From: Bemisia tabaci | Taxonomy: Eukaryota > Arthropoda > Insecta > Hemiptera > Aleyrodidae | Assembly: GCF_918797505.1 (NCBI RefSeq) | Contig: NC_092799.1 | Location: 28,024,382-28,088,381 of the forward strand | Direction of reading: 5' to 3' | DNA: 64,000 nucleotides | Part shown: piece by piece, positions 57,901 to 64,000 of the stretch | Numbering within the stretch: position 1 is the stretch's first letter | How the letters are laid out: every line of letters starts with the position of its first letter | The notes under the pieces: model-generated | Seen by the model: only the letters and a program-made list of their open reading frames with translations | Databases searched by the model: none | What the model was told of the DNA's origin: nothing | Made by a program: the position numbers and the translations under genes

Positions 57901-60900
57901 TTGAATCCTGGTAAGCGAAAAATCTTCCTAAAAACCGTAGGGGTAAACTTTCCTCACTAATTTCAAATTGTCATAACTCGGTCAATTTTTATCCGATTGA
58001 GCTGATCTTGGTTTTAATCGATAGGTATTGAGTTGATCTTTAAAATGAGACCAAAATCATGTCTGTATCTATCTTACTTTTGAAGTTACAGAACCAGTCC
58101 CGGTACTTTTGGGACACCCTACGTATGATATTTTTACTCTACACATATGCCTGAATACGCATCATAAGGGACCTATGTGCTTCCTAAGTTGCCAAGTATT
58201 AATTATTGTTTGATGATTGGTCTAAAACATTCAATACAACCAGTAAAAATTAACTGTCCCCTGCGAGATTCGAACCCCCGCTCGCACAAAAAGTGACATT
58301 TACCCGACGTCAGAATGGTGTCTCTGCTGACTGAGCCATCTCGCCGTATGAGAGCGATGGGAGAAAATAGCACAGTTAAGTGATCTCGGACGCTGAGCGG
58401 GGCTTCACAAAAGACGACCTTGAGATTTCGGCAGTTCGGCCACTGGCGTCATAAGAGACATCGGATTAAAGCGCATTACTCTGTGAGACGTAGGTTACGT
58501 TCCAGAATTCATCTTTTTGATGGATCGTCAATCAGAAGTATAGTAGAACATGGCGTCATGCTGACGTAACTGATGGAGTCTGATGGAAGGTCAGATGACG
58601 TATCCTCGATTGATCCCAAAAACGCTTTGATGAAATTTTCGATTTCGATGAACGGGTTTGTTTTGTTTACTATTATCACTTATCAGCGAAGCAATCTGTT
58701 TGTGTTTTCGTTTTCGTTTTCTTCAATTTTAAGTGATTGGGGCTTCATGCTAGTAGCGAAATAGCTGGCAATTCAGTCATTTGAGTTTTTCGATTATTCT
58801 GCAGGATTTGTTTGGAATCTTGTCCTGCCATCTGTTAAAGTTTACCCATGTGAAGTTGCTATCGTAGAGTGTTTTGCTTTCTTGAAGTTATTTGTAACTG
58901 CTCTTTCCATGTCATTGGACACCTTGTACACTTATCTTTACATGATATCTTTCTGCTTACATGCTAGAGATCTGATGTTTGATCTCACCAGCTGATTAAA
59001 GGCAGTCAAAACAGATGATCCTGCAGGAATCATCTGTCCGTTTAAGTGTTAGTAAGCATTTCTCTCAATACGTAAGTAGTCCTGATCGCTTTCTCAGTGG
59101 CTTGTCGCTACTTTGTTCGCACACATTGTTGAATACCCCAACAACTTCAGGCGAGAAATCAACCATTGAGGAGAGCATTAAAGTCCTCAACAAGGAAGCT
59201 GAGCCACTGAATATTTCTTGAGAACTAAGGTTGTGCAGATGGACATGCAAGTTTGCCTGGTTTCAGGAAATTTTATTGGCAGGCTTTGTAACAAGGCTTT
59301 CAGTGGAAGCAATCGCAACAAAACCTTGGTAACTATCAATATTTATTAAATGAGTTAGATAGCATTTCAGACGATTCAATCATGCTCTGCGTCAGAGCTC
59401 AGTACTGAGACTTCCGCAGACTCGCAGACTGTGTTCATTCTTTGACACTTTGTCCAAAGATGTTAAGTCCTATTCTACAGAAATTTTGGATGAAAATCTC
59501 ATATTTTGTATATTCTTTGAAGTACTTAGACCAACGAAACTTCTCCTAGTGAAAATTAATTATGAATAATAATATTCAGATATGAGGCTGTTTATTAAAC
59601 ATATGGCGCTCAATTTTGGATTGATCCCTCTCCTTTCCCTCTGATAATGCTTTTGTGACCTACGGGCCCCACTTACGTCAAGACATAACAGTGTGACGCT
59701 AACCCAAACACCCATATGAATGCATGTCTGATATTTTCAGAACTGCCTCTAAGATGAAGAAAAAGCAACTTCAATTTTTACTTACTTATACTGAGGGTAG
59801 GCCCTACTCATCTGGGGTTGAAGGCAGAATGTGTCCAGTTGGCATTGATGGCGTTGCAAACCATTATAGAACATTCCTATAGCAGGAGATAAATTCAGCT
59901 CTTCATACAAATTATTAGTGATGAAACTTCCATGTTAACATCGAAAAATAATTTTGAATCAATGCTGAAAGCGATAGGCAATGGCACGGAAAGGTAAGTG
60001 AAAATGTATCAAATTGATAGCTCATAGTGCCGATGGAAAACCACTAGCGCACTTTGCTTTTGTCAAAGGACGAAGGTATTCAAATATTGCACTTACACAA
60101 TGTTACAGCCAATTAACTTGGAGCCTAGTTGCAGCAGAATATAAAATTAAAATGAAATGACCTTTGATCTGTTAGTACCAATCTGTCCGCGGGTAATATC
60201 ATGACCATGGCAACACAACACTTTCAGATGATCAAAACTTCCTGGATACATACATAATTTCATAGTCAATAGATGAAAACCACGAATTATCACAGGCTCC
60301 CAATATTATTCCCATTCGAAATAAACTAAAAAAACCTAATACATCTTATAGAAAAGGAGAATACTGAATAATGGAAAAATTGTCTATTGTCAGGAAATAT
60401 TATTTACTTATTTAGTTTATATTTGGAGGTTAATTACGTCATGCGACGTCATCTACATCGGCGTGCATCGGCTTCATCGAACTCCGGAGTACGATTGATC
60501 TGGTTGATCCGGTTGATCTACTCTACGTCATAGCGATGGAATCAATCAGAATTCCAAAAACGCTTTGATGGATCTGCACCGATGAATCGTCTACTATTCA
60601 TCGGTCCCGGAAACACTTTGATGCACAACCGATTCAATCGATTTACATCGCGATGAATTCTGGAACGCAACCCATGTTTACCTATGCTGTCATATGTCAC
60701 AAGGTTCATCTCAGTATGGATTTGCGATCGCGGCAGTAAGCTGAGGCAATATTTCTGTATTCATGGATTAAATCCATCAATCGAGTTCTGATTTTGGCTC
60801 ATATATCTGTAACGGGTCCTCCAGAGCAATTTTCCACCTTGTACGATGGTTATTATTTCTTTATATCTATGTTTAAAATTTGAGGTGGGATAATGGTGGC

Positions 60901-63873
60901 TTCTCAAGAACACCGAGGTAGGCAATCTTTTGCACCAACGAACAGAAAACTGATGGCGAAAAATAACCAATCAGAACCTCCCAAAAAAAGAATTTGCCTA
61001 AAAACGGAACTTCGTGGTTCTGCGCAGATTTACCAGTCAGACACGACATCTTAAGGTGGAAAAAAACTCGCTGAAAGCGAATTTTAGCAATCAACACAAC
61101 TTGACGTAGAGACATGATTGGCTAAAAAATACAACGGTTTTTGATACATCGGAAAATCAACCAAAAATCGGAGACTGGGCGAAACGCTCAAGGTCGCAGA
61201 GGTATAGGGAATCCCATAGCGAAAGCAACGGAACGATTGTAATATCATGGGGAACTCCGTTCCCATGACAATAATAACTTGTATGCTTCATTTCATCAAT
61301 GTGAGTCCTCAGTAAGATGACACGACCATTATTAGAATAAGACCGATTAAATGTCCTATGGGCTTAATAAGAGGACATTTACTAAGAATTACATTTTTTA
61401 GAGGAAGAACTTTAAAAACCTACAATTAACGGCGACACGGCGTTTTAAATATCGACGGAAGCATAAAACACGTAAAGGTCTTTTTGAACGTGCATGCTAT
61501 CTCCGAAATGAAGGAATTAGAATGAAAACGGATCTTTTCAACCATAGAAATCCGTTCAAAGAGGCCGTGCCCTTGAATTAAGTATCCCAGCCTCTTTAAG
61601 TTGCCATGTGCGGTGAAAATGAATGAGAGCGTAAGGAGATAGCGCCTTTTTTAAAAGAGGAGTTTTCTATTGTTTTGCTAAAATTAGAACGTCTGACCTA
61701 AACACGTATTTCTATGCATATTCAGCTCTATAGAAATACACTTCTAAAATAATAACTCAGCTTAAAAAAAAAAAAAAAAAAATAGACGAAAAAGCAAAAA
61801 ATAGAAAAAACAAAAAACAGAAAAAATTAAAGACAGAAGAAACAAAAAACAGAAAAAACAGGTGGTAATCTAATTGATTATTTAATAATTTAACTGCGTT
61901 TTGCAATTAGGTGCTGCAATTCGTTGCCCATCCGTAAAAACACTCATGTGCACGGGGAAACTAATGGTACATACGATGATTCCAAACTGAGCAAGATACT
62001 GTAGTTACAAATTACAAAATGCCGTCCAATTTATCTTCTGGAGGGTATGCCCTTCACAATGACATGCTTTTGTGTTCCTCATATTTGCATTGACAATACT
62101 TTCCCCGGAAATCGCATACAGTGTTTGTATTACGGAGGAAAGTTCGTGGTTCATGAAATAATTTGGACAGTTCTTCGTGATAAAGGTACTCATTTTTGCC
62201 TTTAATTATTTTATCAATAATATTATACTAAGAACTATTATACTAAGAAAAAATGTGACTGTTTTGGTGACAGGCGATGGCTGGTAAGGTTTTTGAGGAG
62301 CATTACGAATAAAACTGGGAGTAAAGTAATTATCATTCGGAGGCATGTTTCGCCATCAAAATTCAACGGAAACAGTGAGAAGAATTCGTGGAAAAATGTC
62401 CACGATCACGTGAGACATTACAGCGTTTTTGAGTTGCATCATTAATAAACCCCACGCTCTTCAAAAAAGGCTCACGAGAAATGATATGAATTTTTAAGCT
62501 TATGGAACCAACGTGACACTGATGTCGGATCTGAGAAAATTTCAGAGTCCAGGATAGGAGCTTCCAAATATAATGATTTACGGTGCTTATTTTTTAAGGT
62601 TTTCTGGTTCTAAAGTGCAAGGTGAACGGGCAGCACAATCTCAAGGGTGTCAGTTCATACTTCTGACGCAGAAAAAAATATGTTTTGTTCCCATTATTCA
62701 CCTCTCAAAGGAGCAAATATTGTCTTGTAAACTGAAAATTAAGATTTATATGCAAAATTTTGCAACATCAAAGTTGAAGCCAGCAATTTCATAGTTGAAG
62801 CATTAAAGCCCTCGTCTGGCAGCTAAAGTGGAATTTTCCGCTCGGCGAGACTATGGCTAGGAAAATTGAAATTTTGAAGCTAGGCATTTATCGCTCTCAT
62901 TAAACATCGATGGTTTCTCGACGCACGAGGCTTTACTTCTGTGCCTACCAAAAATAGTTGGTTAGTTCATGCAGCTCCTGATAGGAGACTTGAACGTTAA
63001 GGTGAATCTTAAGTACTCACAATGCGGCATTTTCCCGCTCAGAGGCGCCTAGGCCTGGTGCCACTGTTGTGTCATGAATATTGTGCCTTCTACTATGAAG
63101 ATTGCTCAGTTCACCATGTGTCCTTGGATTATTAAGTAAAAAAGACTTATTTCTGAATTGAAGATTCATACATCAGTAAATGCCCCCCCCCCCCTCCAAG
63201 TCACTTAAATCCCTCTAGATCTGCCTAGAGTACCTATATTGAGAGAGTATGGCCACTGGGCCCCATGGAGAGGCTTAGGACCCAAAAATGGCGGTGCGTT
63301 GTTTTGGTTTTTGTGGAAGGGAGGGGGGTCATTGCCAACTTTTGACGGTTTTCACCAACCGCACTTGCTGCCAACCTTACTACATCTAAGATAATTTTTC
63401 TCAAAAATTGCACACGATTAGCCTTAAAAATATGTAAAGAAGTCGCAATAGTGCATTTGGGTAAATTTCTTGTTACGATAAGCAAAGACAACTACATTTT
63501 GAATCATTTTGCATTACATTAATTTATGGCGTCCGCCATTTTTGGGTCCTAAGGGCTCCATTCGTCAATCAGAGGTGGTAACACCAGTGGCCATATACTC
63601 TCTTAATATTGGTACTCTAGATCTGCCACTGTGCTTCGTAGACCATTGAATGAGAGTCTCATGGAAAATGTTGAATGAGAAGTACACTTACGATATCCAG
63701 GAGTAAATGTTGGAGACAGTCAGCTGGCCCTTTTCTTTCAGCGCCTGGTCAATAAGCTCGGTGTACGTGAAGGGAGGTTTCGTGGGCCTAGGTTCGACTT
63801 TCTGGGCCTCTTTGGCCTCCTCTTCCGAGTCTTTCGATCCAGGGTCTGCGTTCGGGTCGAAAATTGACGCCAC
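42772..63873 (-). CDS. Forkhead-domain transcription factor, 3' part of gene
   Basis: Four exons are supported: 63873-63692, 49938-49738, 45441-45030 and 42920-42772 (stop). The forkhead (winged-helix) domain starts KPPFTYTELIDQALKEKGQL in the first and continues in the second with WKNSVRHNLSINPHFRK, the DNA-recognition helix, and APHGAGHFW. The split codon (TC|T, Ser) joins the two in frame exactly at YSWIS|ERFPFY. The third exon is acidic and Ser-rich. The fourth encodes DLNETLFNEALNFQSF, like an activation motif. Exons 3 and 4 join in phase 1 as T|GT. Exon 2 ends in phase 2 but exon 3 needs phase 0, so at least one small exon (length 1 mod 3) is missing between 49738 and 45441. The 5' exons lie beyond 64000. 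The subfamily is not one of the well-known Fox groups as I remember them. A nuclear DNA-binding role is established for the family; target genes are unknown. Confidence 0.88.
43035..43297. repeat. Palindrome about 115 bp upstream of the forkhead terminal exon
   Basis: TACTCGACTCTCTGAGGGCG pairs with CGCCTTCAGAGAGTCGAGTA, and ATATGTTGTGCGTGCTGATT pairs with AATCAGCACGCACAACATAT. Arms are about 105 bp with a spacer of about 45 bp. MITE-like, TSD not clear. Confidence 0.85.
44348..44606. mobile_element. Family G MITE, copy 2
   Basis: AAGAGGCTTGGAGGACAAGG at the left and CTGTCCTCCAAGCCCCTCAA at the right pair, and the interior matches the 25640 and 55919 copies (CCGTGAAAAATTCA, AAGCATCGAAAAGTGAG). 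Its right end abuts the hAT-like element at 44607. Confidence 0.85.
44607..45000. mobile_element. hAT-like MITE with perfect 8-bp duplication, next to a splice donor
   Basis: The ends CAGAGGCGTAGGAAGG and CCTAGCTACGCCTG are inverted. CCCTCAAT flanks both sides perfectly (44599-44606 and 45001-45008), the 8-bp duplication typical of hAT transposition. GC-rich runs of C and G occur near both ends. It lies 21-22 bp beyond the donor of the forkhead exon 45030-45441. Confidence 0.9.
45030..45441 (-). CDS. Forkhead gene exon: acidic C-terminal region
   Basis: Acceptor TTGTTCCAG|TCGCAG, donor GCGAGT|GTAAGT, 137 codons plus 1 nt. Contains WEEVLEATRNIEQTLSGDAF and LHETAGDILNGIKKRVEVQY. High GC and protein-like composition. 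The donor is followed within 21 bp by a hAT-like insertion. Confidence 0.85.
45579..45875. mobile_element. Family E MITE interrupted by a family F MITE
   Basis: Outer ends ACGGATCCAGCAAATTGGC and GCCAAATTGCTGGCTCCGCC match the plain copy at 8606-8762. A family F element (45701-45834; ends CTGCATTTTGCAATTTGG and CTAATTGCAAAATGTAGTAC) is inserted and flanked by AAATGGA on both sides (45694-45700, 45835-45841). Confidence 0.85.
45949..46030 (-). repeat. Third copy of the SANT-associated exon fragment
   Basis: On the minus strand this reads through CDAYSPQKSVMVEIL, matching CDAYLPQESVMVEIV at 18225-18428. It lies in repeat sequence, out of any gene context, on the same strand as the forkhead gene, inside its intron. 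Confidence 0.45.
46230..48380. mobile_element. Transib-like DNA transposon, non-autonomous, 2,151 bp
   Basis: Both ends begin CACGGTGGATCGAGTC. The inverted repeats run about 38 bp with roughly three mismatches, including AGGTCGGTCATGG. The element is flanked by a perfect 5-bp duplication, AGCCG (46225-46229, 48381-48385). A 5-bp GC-rich duplication and a CAC..TG heptamer at the tip define Transib elements, whose transposase is related to RAG1 and whose ends resemble the V(D)J signal heptamer CACAGTG. No transposase frame is visible. The interior has a 368-bp tandem duplication and a small exon-like acidic segment at 46819-46912. Confidence 0.82.
47449..48162. repeat. 368-bp tandem duplication inside the Transib-like element
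   Basis: TGACGTCACGGCCAAAGTGG, TTTCTGGCGGATGGTGGCGG and AATCATTGAAAAAATGGG-like segments occur twice at a spacing of 368 bp (for example AATCATTG at 47683 and 48051). The copies are about 90% or more alike. No conserved frame. Confidence 0.85.
48655..48722. repeat. Near-perfect 68-bp palindrome
   Basis: TGGCGCCTACAAACCTAACA is answered by TGTTAGGTTTGTAGGCGCCA, with about 34-bp arms, one mispaired position and a TGCGCA centre without loop. Related unpaired units lie at 41060-41190. Flanks match at CACGCAT / GTGCGTC, so the pairing decays just outside. Confidence 0.9.
49262..49450. repeat. R9 repeat, right part of interrupted copy
   Basis: GGGTCTCTCGTTGGTTGACG, CTTTGTCCATTGCAACCACC and AGTAGGATCCCTCCATATCC match R9 copies at 15.2 and 53.4 kb. 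The matching left part ends at 46088, so one R9 copy was split by the insertion at 46089-49261. Confidence 0.75.
49738..49938 (-). CDS. Forkhead gene exon: recognition helix and wing
   Basis: Acceptor TTTTGTTGCAG|TGAAAGG, donor AACCACAG|GTTTGT. The correct frame reads ERFPFYRPNDDRWKNSVRH and on to a Gln/Pro-rich tail. A longer open frame on the same strand in another phase hides it. Confidence 0.93.
50054..51136. other. Forkhead intron, no further exon seen
   Basis: Apart from the CT-rich tract, this is AT-rich intronic sequence. Short plus-strand open frames at 50698-51115 have no splice support or recognisable motif. Confidence 0.4.
50766..50834. repeat. CT-rich microsatellite
   Basis: Runs of CTCTCTCT mixed with C-runs, pyrimidine only for about 70 bases. 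Low complexity. Confidence 0.85.
51137..51840. mobile_element. Long-TIR MITE (~180-bp inverted ends)
   Basis: GGATCCTCATTTTAAGCCTA at the left is answered by GGGCTTAAAATGAGGATCC at the right. The pairing continues through AATAGTGTGGATCCAGCACT / AGTGCTGGATCCACACTATT and GTGACCCGAGCTGTAAGTG. The centre is AT-rich with ATAATT repeats. The outermost flanks (TATGTGTTG / CAAACACATG) are not a clean duplication. Non-coding. Confidence 0.85.
52553..52646. repeat. R9 repeat fragment
   Basis: CAGCGGGCCGATAATTGAAA and GACAAAGCTATAGATAAAGA, GATATGGAGGGATCC identify the start of an R9 copy, cut off where the next element begins at 52647. Confidence 0.7.
52647..52891. mobile_element. MITE with GTGAGAACGAAAACACACC ends
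   Basis: GTGAGAACGAAAACACACCA at 52647 is answered by TGGTGTGTTTTCGTTCTCAC ending at 52891; CAACTCGG/CCGAGTTG extend the pair. About 26-bp TIRs, 245 bp overall. It follows an R9 fragment directly. Non-coding. Confidence 0.85.
52913..53142. mobile_element. MITE with CAATTGGACGTATTTC ends
   Basis: CAATTGGACGTATTTCTATC with AAACGGAACTTAGCG is answered by CGCTTAGTTCCGTTT with GACAGAAATACGTCCAATTG. TIR about 36 bp. The ACGGAACT/AGTTCCGT motif also occurs internally near 53041-53070. Non-coding. Confidence 0.8.
53190..53640. repeat. R9 repeats (one nearly complete copy plus a partial)
   Basis: 53200-53480 is the clearest R9 copy: TTGATGGACAAAGCCATAGA at the left, CTTTGTCTATCGATTTCAAT at the right, and TCCCTCGTGAGTTGTCG in the middle. 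A partial copy in the first orientation follows at 53490-53635. Non-coding. Confidence 0.75.
53687..53942. mobile_element. Family C MITE, copy 5
   Basis: TGCTGCCGTGATAATGAAGA at the left and TTTCCTTAGCACGGCAGTA at the right, with GAGAGTTGCCAAATTTCC / GGAAATTTGGCAACGCC arms. Complete. Confidence 0.85.
54813..55641. mobile_element. Family B MITE copy 2, interrupted by a family A MITE
   Basis: It begins TAGAGTACCTATATTGAGAG, ends ATAGGTACTCC, and is flanked by AAGAGAAGC (54804-54812) and AAGAAAAGC (55642-55650), a 9-bp duplication with one difference. The family A element 54837-55251 sits 24 bp inside the left end, between TA (54835-54836) and TA (55252-55253). Removing it restores GAGAGAGTATGGCCACTGG as in the other copies. 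Confidence 0.92.
54837..55251. mobile_element. Family A MITE nested in family B
   Basis: CACTAAAAAAAAATTCTCGG to TTTTTCAGTG, the opposite orientation to the 22170 copy, 415 bp. The empty site known from other family B copies proves a TA target duplication. Confidence 0.93.
55919..56166. mobile_element. Family G MITE, copy 3
   Basis: TTGAAGGGCTTGAAGGGCAA at the left and CGCCTTGTCCGCCAATGCCC at the right pair, with the shared CAAGTGCAGTTTTTG and ATTTCGAGAA interior. Confidence 0.8.
56167..57152. other. No gene seen
   Basis: AT-rich forkhead intron. A plus-strand open frame at 56778-57017 (with RLRRKKIGK) is unsupported by splice sites or similarity. Confidence 0.4.
57153..58119 (+). mobile_element. 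Mariner element with ~200-bp inverted repeats, internally deleted
   Basis: GGTGTCCCAAAAGCACCGGG at 57153 is answered by CCCGGTACTTTTGGGACACC ending at 58118. The pairing runs about 200 bp inward to GGTTTTTAAGGAAGATT / AATCTTCCTAAAAACC-like segments, unusually long for mariner. Between the arms lies the C-terminal part of a mariner transposase (57397-57896). The flanks suggest a TA target but are not clean. Confidence 0.88.
57397..57896 (+). pseudogene. Mariner transposase remnant, frameshifted, N-terminus missing
   Basis: One frame (57397 to about 57560) contains FRGVIYQHFVPPNTTVDS and YYCKVLKELRMHISRKRSDL. A second frame (about 57540-57896) continues with ARPHT-type residues and HPPYSPDLAPCDFWMFP, the block carrying the last catalytic Asp of mariner transposases, then KKELRGRRFESKTEIQNAI. 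A one-base shift near 57555 separates them. The helix-turn-helix domain and the first catalytic Asp region are absent, so it cannot be active. Confidence 0.9.
58258..58346 (-). repeat. tRNA-derived sequence (SINE head or tRNA pseudogene)
   Basis: On the minus strand GGCGAGATGGCTCAGTCAGC looks like an A box with D-arm, and GGTTCGAATCTC is a B box with T-arm stem GCGGG/CTCGC. The two ends do not pair as an acceptor stem, and the anticodon region is disturbed and too long. It is therefore not a functional tRNA. It most resembles the 5' part of a tRNA-derived SINE. Confidence 0.6.
58493..60672. mobile_element. 2.18-kb element with GGTTACGTTCCAGAATTCATC-type ends
   Basis: GGTTACGTTCCAGAATTCAT at 58493 is answered by ATGAATTCTGGAACGCAACC ending at 60672. 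Both subterminal regions contain ACGCTTTGATG and many GATC/TCGAT motifs. The interior has no recognisable transposase. A frame at 59015-59221 (SGEKSTIEESIKVLNKEAEP) is open but unidentified. TSD unclear. Confidence 0.65.
60673..63225. other. Forkhead intron, no further exon seen
   Basis: AT-rich sequence. An A-rich tract fills 61763-61861. A family F copy lies at 61891-62030. No splice-bounded coding sequence is recognised on either strand. Confidence 0.4.
61891..62030. mobile_element. Family F MITE
   Basis: TAACTGCGTTTTGCAATTAG and AAATTACAAAATGCCGTCCA are degenerate inverted ends, with CACGGGGAAACTAATGG in the centre as in the 45701 copy. Confidence 0.7.
63226..63618. mobile_element. Family B MITE, Mutator-like, copy 3
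   Basis: TAGAGTACCTATATTGAGAG at the left and TTAATATTGGTACTCT at the right. Perfect 9-bp duplication AGATCTGCC at 63217-63225 and 63619-63627. 393 bp. It lies 73 bp beyond the donor of the first visible forkhead exon. Confidence 0.92.
63692..63873 (-). CDS. Forkhead gene exon: N-terminal half of the forkhead domain
   Basis: Acceptor CCTTGTCCAG|GTGGCG, donor GGATATC|GTAAGTG. 60 codons plus 2 nt. An acidic lead (DSEEEAKEAQK) precedes the domain start. Confidence 0.9.
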
Positions 63874-63966
63874 CTGGACAAGGAACAAAACAATCTTAAC
63901 GGACTCCCGAAATGAGCCGTCGAGCAAAGACTTACTAACAAGGTAGTAACATGCCGTTCTCTGCCG

Positions 63967-64000
63967 CACAGTGGACTGAGTCAGTAAGAGAGGTCGGACA
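63967..64000 (+). mobile_element. Transib-like end, cut by window edge
   Basis: CACAGTGGACTGAGTCAGTA followed by AGAGAGGTCGGACA matches the terminus of the 46230 element (CACGGTGGATCGAGTCAATG, GAGAGGTCGG). Its heptamer is the canonical CACAGTG, and the preceding five bases TGCCG are GC-rich. The other end lies beyond the window. Confidence 0.6.

Noticed and set aside
58258..58346. Functional tRNA gene
   Set aside because: The acceptor stem does not close and the anticodon arm is abnormal; kept only as tRNA-derived repeat.
59015..59221. 68-codon plus-strand frame ending SIKVLNKEAEPLNIS
   Set aside because: It lies inside an inverted-repeat element, with no recognisable homology and only a weak acceptor. 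Not enough to call a gene.

Overview
This is nuclear DNA of an insect, AT-rich and crowded with transposon remnants. It holds parts or all of four protein genes, all with canonical GT/AG introns. The gene set and the mass of small palindromic repeats suit a hemipteran such as a whitefly. That placement is inference from general familiarity, not a match I could run.

Genes. (1) 5218-6274 minus: first coding exon of a secreted or membrane protein whose last residues resemble the start of a nose-resistant-to-fluoxetine (NRF-6) domain; the rest lies left of the window. (2) 24733-27847 minus: complete three-exon alpha-1,4-glycosyltransferase of the Gb3-synthase family (Golgi type II membrane protein, DTD motif). 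(3) 28989-37726 plus: complete six-exon proteasome subunit beta type-7 (277 aa, all catalytic residues present), head-to-head with gene 2 across about 1.1 kb. (4) 42772-63873 minus: 3' part of a forkhead transcription-factor gene. Its DNA-binding domain is split by a 13.8-kb intron and was assembled here from exons at 63692-63873 and 49738-49938; two more exons lie at 45030-45441 and 42772-42920.

The rest is a repeat mosaic: 1-5 kb, 7-24 kb, the PSMB7 introns, 38-42 kb and the forkhead introns. At least eight families of short inverted-repeat elements can be defined from copies inside the window, several with target-site duplications (TSDs). Family A has CACTG ends and TA duplications. Family B has TAGAGTACC ends and 9-bp duplications, Mutator-like. 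Family C has ACTGCCGTGCT ends. Family D has CACTGG ends. Family E carries a nested family F element. Family G has TTGAGGGGCTTGG ends. There are also hAT-like elements with 8-bp duplications and a broken mariner.

The most notable signal is a 2,151-bp element at 46230-48380. It has about 38-bp inverted ends starting CACGGTG and a perfect 5-bp GC-rich duplication (AGCCG), the hallmarks of Transib transposons, relatives of the RAG recombinase. A 249-bp copy with a CACAGTG end lies at 41861-42109, and a further CACAGTG end lies at the right edge (63967). The 2,151-bp element sits inside a second inverted-repeat element, which itself sits inside a third repeat, within a forkhead intron.

No intact tRNA, rRNA, CRISPR array or prokaryotic operon is visible. 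A tRNA-derived sequence lies at 58258-58346.
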